This document shows positions 34,578 to 40,424 of a stretch of 40,424 bases of DNA, in pieces. The DNA comes from JAFLCM01 sp964510955 (lineage in GTDB: Bacteria > Planctomycetota > Phycisphaerae > Phycisphaerales > UBA1924): assembly GCA_964510955.1 (NCBI GenBank), contig CAZEDW010000037.1, positions 1-40,424 on the forward strand. Reading direction: 5' to 3'. Positions within the stretch are counted from its first letter, which is position 1, and each line of letters opens with the position of its first letter. The translations under genes were made by a program, and so were the position numbers. The notes beneath the pieces are model-generated. The model made no database searches. It was not told the origin of the DNA and saw only the letters and a program-made list of their open reading frames with translations.

Positions 34578-37331
34578 ATGCCTCTTCCGCACCTCACCAT
34601 CACGATCACCCCGACTGTCGGCGGCAAGGCCGGGTCGGCGATCAACTGCCGGCTGGGGTCGAACCCCGTCCGCACGGCGGGGCTGGGCGGGGACGAGCTG
34701 GTGGTGTTCGTTGCGGCCGCGGACTGGCCGCTGCCGGACGGGCCGGTGGGCGTGTCGCTGGACGGGCCGGTGACGCTGCGCTTCGGGCTCTCCGATGGTG
34801 ATCCCGTCGTGCTGGAGCACTACTACCTTCGCCAGGTGGACGCGGTGACGATGGGGAGCGCGGACCTGGAGGGTTCGTTCGGCTCGGTGGACTTCCGCGA
34901 GGTGCGGCTGCGGCTGATGACGCTGCCGGGGATTCTGCGCGACGGGCGCGGGGCGCTGCTGCGCGAGACGACGTTCAACCCGCTCCTGAGCTCGGGCGAG
35001 GTGGACGAGGGCTCGGACCAGTTCATGCCCAACTCGGTGCTGGTGAGCCTGTGCCTGGACGCGCTGGGGTTCAACACGGGGATGATCCCGGTGGCGCTCG
35101 ATGACCTTCCGCCGCCCGGGCCGCTCGATTGGGGCAACGCCAGCGCGATCGCGGAGCTCGAGGCGCTGCTGGGGCGGATCGGGTGGGAGGTGGCGCTGCC
35201 CAACAGCGGCTCGGCGTGGAGCCTGTACAAGCTGCCGCGCGCGGGCCAGGGCGTGACGCTGGACGGCGGGCTTGATGAGATCGTCGATTCGTCGAGCCTG
35301 GCGCGGCACCCGGCCATCCGAGGATCGACGGTGATCGTGACCAGCGGGACGACGCGGACGACGGTCCTGACCAAGCGCGACCTGGGCGAGCTGGAGTTCG
35401 TGTATTACGACGAGACGGCGCACGCGTGGAAGAACGACGCCGGCACGCCGCCGGGCGAGATCAAGCCGGGCGACATCGACGCCTTCAGAGCGGGGCCGGA
35501 CCCCGCCGACGCGCAGAAGCGGGCCCAGTACGGGCGGCTGCTGCGCGCGGTGCGCTCGACGCGCGAGGAGGACAAGGGCCTGCGGCTGGTCGAGGCGTGG
35601 GAGCCGATGCGGTTCAACGAGGACGAGGGCGTGCCGTTCCTCTCCTCGAACGCGGCGGTGGCGGTGGGCTTCGCGTGCGCCCCGGCGGGCGTGGGCGACC
35701 TGCTTGTGCCCGCGCCGATGCACGACGCCGACGCGGCGGTGAGGTTCGGGCCGTGCCAGGTGCACGCGCTGGCGGGCGTGTTCGTGCTGCCGGAAGAGTT
35801 CGTGTATGCCCGGCCCGCGAGCGTGACGGACGCCAAGGCGTTCACGCGCTCGGAGATGGCGGCGCTGTCGGGCGGGGACCTGACGGTGTACTTCGCGCAC
35901 GAGGCCAGGTACGGCTATTACAAGTGGGACTACTTCGTGATCGGGTTCGTGGGGGCGGTGGATGGTGGCGGCGAGGTGACGGTGGCGCAGCTGGCCGACG
36001 AGGCGCTGAGCGAGGCGCTGGACGATCCGCTGACGGTGAAGGTTCACTTCCCGCGGCTGCGGCGGATCGCGGTGCAGGACCCCAACCCCCTGGTGAACCC
36101 GGTGTTCCTGAACGATGACCTCTTGAGCGACATCGCGCAGAAGATCGCCGAGGCGCGGATCGCCGGCGGCGCGGTGCTGGCGGGGACGGTGGTGCTGCGC
36201 GGCCTGATCGACGTGGCGCCGGGGAGCTGCGGCGGGGCGTGCGGCCGCGTCGAGTGGGACGTGCGCGGGCTGAAGACGATCCTGACGATCAACGAGCACG
36301 AGACGCCCGACGGCGAGATGGACCTGCGGGCCTCGGAGGCCAACCGCTCGCTGGCGACGGGCGTATCGCGGTGGGCCTCGGGCGTGCCGGGCAGCGCGGT
36401 GGCGCTGGCGGACATCAAGGCGGCGCTGACGCCCGGAAGCCCGGGGAGTGGTGGTTCCGGGGGCGGGGGTTCCGGGGGCGGGGGGCCGGAGACGGCGTCC
36501 GGCACGAGGGGTCACGAGGCGCGGCACCCGGCATCGGCGGGCGCCGAGGTGGTGGGCGCGCTGAGCGTGGCGCCGGTGAGCGAGTTCTTCGCGCGGATTA
36601 CCGGGACGGCGGGCGTGGGGAGCAACCGGTGGTCGTACACCTGGGTGCAGGCGGCGCCGGAGCCGAGCACCGGGCTGTGGCGCGACGCGGCGGGCGGTTT
36701 CACCAGCGGTGACTACGGCAGCGCGTACAACCTGGCGGAGTGCATGAACGACGGCGCGGGCGTGGAGGGCAACGGCGTGGACCGCGCCAACCTGCCCGGC
36801 GGCTGGGCGATGAAGCCGATCCCCATCGGGAGCGTCGTGAAGGTGCTGCTGGCGGTGAGCGCCGGCGCGGCGGGTGTGAAAGCGTGCTGGTTCAGCCAGG
36901 TGAACCTGGACGACGGGCAGTGCGTGGCCCCCGGAAGTGGGGGCGGGGGCGGGTCGCTGCTGCTGGCGCCGAGCGACGGGAACCCCGTGATGCTGGAGCA
37001 GCTGGTGTTTGACGAGGACGGGCGGGTGGTGGTGGATGAATCGTGGCGGCCGGTGCTCCTGGGCGTGGCCTATGACGGGACGCTGAGCGACTCGGACGTG
37101 TCGGCGCTGCGGGGGATCGTGCTGGACGAGGACCGGCGGGTGGTGTTCGACGAGTCGGCGCGGACGGTGGTGATGCGCGGCTCGCCGGAGTTTGGGGGTT
37201 CCGGGGGTTCCGGGGGCGGGGTGGTGAGCGATGAGAGCGCGGCGGTGGTCGCCTCGATGGTGATCGACGAGGGCGGCGAGGTGGTGTTGAACCAGAACAG
37301 GAACCCTGTCTATTTGGAGGCGGTGCTATGA
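34578..37331 (+). CDS. Large tail hub / tip protein, 917 aa
   Basis: The largest gene and the likely tail hub or tip: N-terminal about 600 residues resemble a baseplate-hub-like beta fold (VTLRFGLSDGDPVVLEHYYL, LIDVAPGSCGGACGRVEWDV). A GSGGSGGGGSGGGG linker (about 625-640) leads to a second module with GNRWSYTWVQAAPEP. The C terminus has three related strands of about 25 aa (VFDEDGRVVVDESWRPVLLG; VLDEDRRVVFDESARTVVM; VIDEGGEVVLNQNRNPVYLE), a repeated beta motif likely to trimerise or bind receptor. Assignments beyond tail location are inference. Stop overlaps next start. Confidence 0.65.
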   Translation: MPLPHLTITITPTVGGKAGSAINCRLGSNPVRTAGLGGDELVVFVAAADWPLPDGPVGVSLDGPVTLRFGLSDGDPVVLEHYYLRQVDAVTMGSADLEGSFGSVDFREVRLRLMTLPGILRDGRGALLRETTFNPLLSSGEVDEGSDQFMPNSVLVSLCLDALGFNTGMIPVALDDLPPPGPLDWGNASAIAELEALLGRIGWEVALPNSGSAWSLYKLPRAGQGVTLDGGLDEIVDSSSLARHPAIRGSTVIVTSGTTRTTVLTKRDLGELEFVYYDETAHAWKNDAGTPPGEIKPGDIDAFRAGPDPADAQKRAQYGRLLRAVRSTREEDKGLRLVEAWEPMRFNEDEGVPFLSSNAAVAVGFACAPAGVGDLLVPAPMHDADAAVRFGPCQVHALAGVFVLPEEFVYARPASVTDAKAFTRSEMAALSGGDLTVYFAHEARYGYYKWDYFVIGFVGAVDGGGEVTVAQLADEALSEALDDPLTVKVHFPRLRRIAVQDPNPLVNPVFLNDDLLSDIAQKIAEARIAGGAVLAGTVVLRGLIDVAPGSCGGACGRVEWDVRGLKTILTINEHETPDGEMDLRASEANRSLATGVSRWASGVPGSAVALADIKAALTPGSPGSGGSGGGGSGGGGPETASGTRGHEARHPASAGAEVVGALSVAPVSEFFARITGTAGVGSNRWSYTWVQAAPEPSTGLWRDAAGGFTSGDYGSAYNLAECMNDGAGVEGNGVDRANLPGGWAMKPIPIGSVVKVLLAVSAGAAGVKACWFSQVNLDDGQCVAPGSGGGGGSLLLAPSDGNPVMLEQLVFDEDGRVVVDESWRPVLLGVAYDGTLSDSDVSALRGIVLDEDRRVVFDESARTVVMRGSPEFGGSGGSGGGVVSDESAAVVASMVIDEGGEVVLNQNRNPVYLEAVL

Positions 37332-37915
37332 GCGTGACGGCGCAGAACGTGGCCAACAAGCTGGCCGAGGTGGCGGGCATCCGCGTGGACCTGCCCATCC
37401 TGGGCGGCTTCAACGACCCGTCGAACACCTTTTCAGACGACGTCGTGGTGACCGGCGGGACGCAGCAGGCGCGGCTGAAGACGCCGGCGGTGAACGGCGC
37501 CGGGGCGGCGCCCGACACCGCGGCGTGCAAGCGGGCGTGGGTGGTCCGGCTCAACGAGAGCTACGTGGACGGGATGGACCTGGAGGTGGACCTGGTGGCG
37601 TTCGTGAGCCGCACGCTGGCCACGCACGCCAAGGTGGACTGCGAGGTGTACCTGCTGGGCTCGGACGGGGCGCTCTCCGGCGCTGACCTGTGCGCCACCG
37701 CCGAGCAACTGATCACCAGCACCACGGCTGCCACCGAGAAGGTGTTCAGCGTGACCGGGAGCGGCCTGGTCAAGGGCAACCGGCTGATGGTGGTCGGGAC
37801 GCTGAACCTCAACGACGCCGGCGCCGCCGGCGGAAGCCCCGACGCCTACGGGTACCTGAGCCGGGCCCAGGTGGGCGGGTCGATGCGCGGCGGGTTCGCG
37901 TGTGTGGAGAGGTGA
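37328..37915 (+). CDS. Tail-associated structural protein, 195 aa
   Basis: ATGA overlap with the hub gene. MSVTAQNVANKLAEVAGIRV then beta-rich segments (RAWVVRLNESYVDGMDLEVD, TEKVFSVTGSGLVKGNRLMV). Probably part of the tail tip. No family recognised. Confidence 0.5.
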   Translation: MSVTAQNVANKLAEVAGIRVDLPILGGFNDPSNTFSDDVVVTGGTQQARLKTPAVNGAGAAPDTAACKRAWVVRLNESYVDGMDLEVDLVAFVSRTLATHAKVDCEVYLLGSDGALSGADLCATAEQLITSTTAATEKVFSVTGSGLVKGNRLMVVGTLNLNDAGAAGGSPDAYGYLSRAQVGGSMRGGFACVER

Positions 37916-37922
37916 TGGAAGA

Positions 37923-38035
37923 AGGCACTGGGCATCGGGCACTGGGCACTGGGGGGGAGAAAGACAAAGACAAATGGCAAATCAGCAAATCGCAAGTCCG
38001 GAGACCAGTGCCTAGTGCCCAGTGCCTAGTGCCTT
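37923..38035. repeat. Late-junction module
   Basis: GGCACTG, GGCATCG, GGCACTG x2, AAAGACAAAGACAAATGGC, AAATCAGC, AAATCGC, then CCGGAGACCA, GTGCCTA/GTGCCCA units and CTTCCCC before ATG. Confidence 0.9.
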
Positions 38036-38039
38036 CCCC

Positions 38040-39659
38040 ATGAGCCGCCACCGCTGCAACTGCTGCGACTCGCCGACCTCGTGCCCGGAGACCGGGCCGT
38101 GCTGCACCGCGCCCGGGCGGTGCACGCCGCGCGGGTATGTGCAGGGGGCTGGCGGGGGGTGGACGGGGACGCCGCCTCCGGCGATGCGGTGCCGCGTGCA
38201 GGTGTCGGGGACGGTGGAGTTCCGCAAGCAGCGGAGGAAGGTGGTCGGCGGGCTGGTGGAGCGGGCCAAGGTGTTCACGGTGGCGCTGACCGGCGGGCTT
38301 CCGTCTCCCGACGGCGGCGCCTTTGAGATGACGCCGGCGGGCGGCGGCGACTGCCGGCCGTACCACGGCGAGCTGGACTATGGCGTGCACAGCGACGAGG
38401 AGGTGTTCGAGCTGACGTGCGCGACCAACCTGGACATCGTGCGGCCGGTGGATTACCGGGCGCGCGGGGCGTTTGACTTCTCGCCCGTCGCGGCGCTGCC
38501 GGGGTTCTGGGGCGCGGGGAACAACCTGCTCCGCGCGACGCTGACCATCCAGGTGTACACGGCGACCATCGACCTGAAGATCTGGGCGTGGAGGCCGGAC
38601 GCGCCGGGGCTTTCGACGGTGGCGCCGGCGTACGCGCGGGTGTACGCCACGGTGCGGGCCGACGCGTTGAACCCGGCGTTCCCCATCGACGTGGTCCCGC
38701 TGGTGAACAGCCCGTGCGGCACGCAGCTGACCATCCCGGTGCTGAAGGACCTGCTCCAGTACCCCTACCGCTACGACGACAGCGGCGACGGCTGCCCGCT
38801 GGTGGGCGAGCTGACCACCAACTCGTGCCGCCTGTGCACGAGCCTGGGCGTGGCGCTGCTGGTGAACATCGACCTGGGCGACGACTTCGAGGGCTGCCAG
38901 CAGTGCACGACCGTGGGGCTGCCGATGCCGCCGGAGGTGTGCTCGGCTTGCACGGTGCCGTATGTGCCGCCGCACTCGACGGGCACGCTGGTGGGGCCCG
39001 GATGCCGCAATCACTTCTGGCTCCCGCTCCGCGGGCGCTGGAGCTTCCGCCAGGTGACCGAGGCCCGCGATGTTCCCAGCCCGCCGGCGTCGGGGATCAT
39101 GCGCACGACCGTCGAGGGCTCGGGCGACGGCGCGATGGCCGACGTGTTCCCGTTGGACTGCGCGCGGTGCGCGTACTACTACCAGGGCGCCGAGGGGTTC
39201 GTCACGGAAACCAGGGAGCGGTTCGGCGGCGACGTCGAGACGCTGCACTCGGTGCGGTCGCTCCAGTGCGCCGGGTCGGCCACGAACCCGGAGTTCTGGA
39301 TCTCGGTGACGCAGGGGATCGGATCGATCGCGCTGATCGAGCGGAACTTCTGGATCGTCAACCCGAGCGGGCCGTGGATGGAGCTCGGCGACGCGGCGGC
39401 GATGGGCTTCACGGTGCAGACCTGGAACGGCTCGGCGAAGGGGTATCGGCTGATCCGCGTTCAGACCTGGCCGCTTGAGGGCGGCGGGACCGTGAGCAAC
39501 GAGGAGACCTACGAGGCCGAGATCACGGGGTTCGTGCAGTGCCAGGCGTCGCCGCCTCCGCCCCCGCCGCCGCCTCCGGGCGGGGGGGACAGCTTGCTGG
39601 TGATGGGCGGGAGTGGTGGAACCGGGGGGTGCGGGGGATGCACGGGAGGTGGGCTATGA
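38040..39659 (+). CDS. Cys-rich tail or receptor-binding protein, 539 aa
   Basis: ATG at 38040 follows the repeat module. The N terminus has a dense Cys cluster (HRCNCCDSPTSCPETGPCCT), with further pairs along the protein (CRLCTSLG, CQQCTT, CSACTVPY, CARCAYYY), suggesting metal binding or extensive disulfides. The C terminus is a poly-Pro run, then GGGDSLLVMGGSGGTGGCGG. So many Cys in a tail protein is unusual; role in adsorption is plausible (inference). Overlaps the next gene by ATGA. Confidence 0.55.
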   Translation: MSRHRCNCCDSPTSCPETGPCCTAPGRCTPRGYVQGAGGGWTGTPPPAMRCRVQVSGTVEFRKQRRKVVGGLVERAKVFTVALTGGLPSPDGGAFEMTPAGGGDCRPYHGELDYGVHSDEEVFELTCATNLDIVRPVDYRARGAFDFSPVAALPGFWGAGNNLLRATLTIQVYTATIDLKIWAWRPDAPGLSTVAPAYARVYATVRADALNPAFPIDVVPLVNSPCGTQLTIPVLKDLLQYPYRYDDSGDGCPLVGELTTNSCRLCTSLGVALLVNIDLGDDFEGCQQCTTVGLPMPPEVCSACTVPYVPPHSTGTLVGPGCRNHFWLPLRGRWSFRQVTEARDVPSPPASGIMRTTVEGSGDGAMADVFPLDCARCAYYYQGAEGFVTETRERFGGDVETLHSVRSLQCAGSATNPEFWISVTQGIGSIALIERNFWIVNPSGPWMELGDAAAMGFTVQTWNGSAKGYRLIRVQTWPLEGGGTVSNEETYEAEITGFVQCQASPPPPPPPPPGGGDSLLVMGGSGGTGGCGGCTGGGL

Positions 39660-40219
39660 ACGTGCGCGAGGTGATCGCGGTGGCGAAGCTGGTGCTGAAG
39701 GAGCCGGCGCTGGCGCTGGACATGGCCCGCGTGGGGGCGATGAAGCCGGAGTATCTGAGGATGGTGGCCAGGGGTGGGGAGCGGTTCGTGAAGGCGCTCG
39801 CGGGGGGGGATGTGGCGGGGCACGGCGACCAGGTCAGGCGGAGTGCGGTGTGCATGGAATGCCGGTGCAACGTCATCATGAAAGCGCCCGGTGGCACGGT
39901 TGCCTGGTGCTGGTGCGGCATACCCCTGACCGAGCTTGGAGAGGGGAAGCGGGCTGGGGATGTGCTGCGGGCGCGGGCAGGAGGGGGAGATGAATGGGCC
40001 CGAACGGCGATCAGGGACCTCGGTCGCAAAATTGAGGATGTAGTCGGGCCGACGTGCGGGTGCCACTTGGGACTCAAGACCCAGGTGGCGTCGGAGCGTT
40101 GCCCTAAGGGCAGGTGGGAGGCGGTGGCGCCGGTGCGGGTGACTGTTGAGGGCGGGGAAGTCTGGGTGACGCCGAAGGGCGTTCAACCGGCATTCGAGGA
40201 GGGCTCGACGGCCCTTTGA
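39656..40219 (+). CDS. Terminal gene, possible zinc-binding protein, 187 aa
   Basis: ATG overlaps the previous stop (ATGA); the frame upstream to 39539 is a shadow. MNVREVIAVAKLVLKEPALA begins a helical part; then VCMECRCNVIMKAPGGTVAW with CWCG, and CGCHLGLKTQVASERC, could make a zinc ribbon. Last gene of the phage, ending about 200 bp from the right end, next to the Cys-rich gene with which it shares composition. Unknown function. Confidence 0.55.
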   Translation: MNVREVIAVAKLVLKEPALALDMARVGAMKPEYLRMVARGGERFVKALAGGDVAGHGDQVRRSAVCMECRCNVIMKAPGGTVAWCWCGIPLTELGEGKRAGDVLRARAGGGDEWARTAIRDLGRKIEDVVGPTCGCHLGLKTQVASERCPKGRWEAVAPVRVTVEGGEVWVTPKGVQPAFEEGSTAL

Positions 40220-40236
40220 ACCGGGGTTGAAAAGCA

Positions 40237-40279
40237 CCCCTCGCGGAGGGGGATCAGAGACCGAGCAGCCGCGGCTCGG
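40237..40279. terminator. Hairpins after the last gene
   Basis: CCCCTC-GCG-GAGGGG (40237-40251) then CCGAGC-7nt-GCTCGG (40261-40279), preceded by GGATCAGAGA as at 24881-24890. They probably end the late transcript; no T-run. The rest up to 40374 shows no gene. Confidence 0.45.
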
Positions 40280-40374
40280 GACCTGTTTGGGCCCCCTGGT
40301 GAAGCCGGGGGAGGCGGCGGGGACCGGCGGAGTTCAGAAGGGCTGAATTCCGGCGGATTTACGCTGCGCGGAGG

Positions 40375-40390
40375 GCTCGTCCCACTTCGG
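40375..40390 (-). promoter_or_regulatory. Putative transposase end-binding site R2
   Basis: On the minus strand CCGAAGTGGGACGAGC, matching the AAGTGGGA core of the end motif. It lies directly inside R1. Confidence 0.5.
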
Positions 40391-40393
40391 TGG

Positions 40394-40414
40394 GCCAAAA
40401 TCCCACTTTGAGCG
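40394..40414 (-). promoter_or_regulatory. Putative transposase end-binding site R1
   Basis: On the minus strand CCGCTCAAAGTGGGATTTTG then GC. The 17 nt at 40394-40410 are the exact reverse complement of L2 (154-170), and CCGCTCA matches L3. It lies 10-14 nt from the window end, like L1 from the left border. Confidence 0.7.
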
Positions 40415-40424
40415 GGCTACTACG

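Larger units (their letters stand above)
56..40424. mobile_element. Mu-like transposable prophage, apparently complete
   Basis: The element spans from the left inverted end (about 56-58) to the last bases of the window. It encodes MuA-like and MuB-like transposition proteins in a leftward early region and a full head and tail set in a rightward late region. The outer 26 nt at each end, read inwards, match at about 17 of 26 positions. Inside them a motif around CAAAGTGGGATTTTGGC recurs. The length of about 40 kb suits Mu-like phages. The exact border (5'-CGT or 5'-TG on the left) and the target duplication cannot be settled because the right flank is not in the window. Confidence 0.85.

Noticed and set aside
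40220..40374. Additional gene at the right end
   Set aside because: Frames here are short and lack ribosome sites; the region consists of hairpins leading to the end-binding sites.
1..40424. tRNA, rRNA or insertion sequence other than the prophage itself
   Set aside because: I saw no tRNA-like cloverleaf, no rRNA sequence and no second transposase; this was read by eye, so a short tRNA could be missed.

Overview
The window holds what looks like one complete Mu-type transposable prophage from a high-GC bacterium, with only a few host bases on its left. The evidence is a MuA-like DDE transposase, a MuB-like AAA+ ATPase next to it, an ordinary tailed-phage head/tail gene set, and inverted end sequences carrying a repeated transposase-site-like motif (three copies at 71-215, two at 40375-40414, including a perfect 17-nt inverted repeat). 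The host cannot be fixed from sequence alone. High GC and dense short-tandem intergenic repeats would fit Planctomycetota (Phycisphaerae), but that is a weak inference.

Layout. 1-55 is host flank with the last 14 codons of a gene. The left arm (284 to about 13,086) is an early region read leftwards. From promoter to left end it holds an unknown first gene, an HTH regulator, a small gene, MuA, MuB, about ten small accessory genes (including a DUF1643-like protein, a PolX-type nucleotidyltransferase and an ATP-grasp protein) and, last, a DNA methyltransferase. The divergent control region (13,087-13,356) has a perfect 10+4+10 palindrome lying inside a strong sigma70-like promoter for the early operon. 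The right arm (13,357-40,219) is read rightwards: a possible ribbon-helix-helix regulator, membrane/lipoprotein genes (possible lysis region), small terminase candidate, TerL, portal, Mu F-like head protein, scaffold, major capsid protein, SGNH hydrolase-like protein, connector, tail genes, tape measure, large tail hub/tip protein, and a Cys-rich terminal pair. No tail sheath or contractile baseplate gene was recognised, and the tape measure is only about 337 aa. A short non-contractile tail is likely.

The outstanding feature is a set of short tandem repeats, mostly with 7-nt units (GGCACTG, GGCATCA, AAATSGC, AAAGCTC, GGGCAGT, GGATGTS, AGGACTG) plus 8- and 9-nt relatives. They fill most gene junctions that are not ATGA/GTGA-overlapped and also lie in frame inside at least ten genes, including the catalytic domain of the transposase. 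GGCACTG and AAATSGC arrays have no stop codon in any of the six frames, and because 7 mod 3 = 1 each array reads as the same cyclic heptapeptide in all frames of a strand. A second family is a hairpin with invariant AGGA loop and flanks but compensated stems; five copies all sit inside genes. Together these look like an undescribed spacer/insertion system that has colonised a phage genome.

Gene starts were chosen by ribosome-binding sites and overlaps. Several longer reading frames begin in repeat DNA, so the N-terminal peptides of the MPFAIC or MPSAQC type are probably not real starts.
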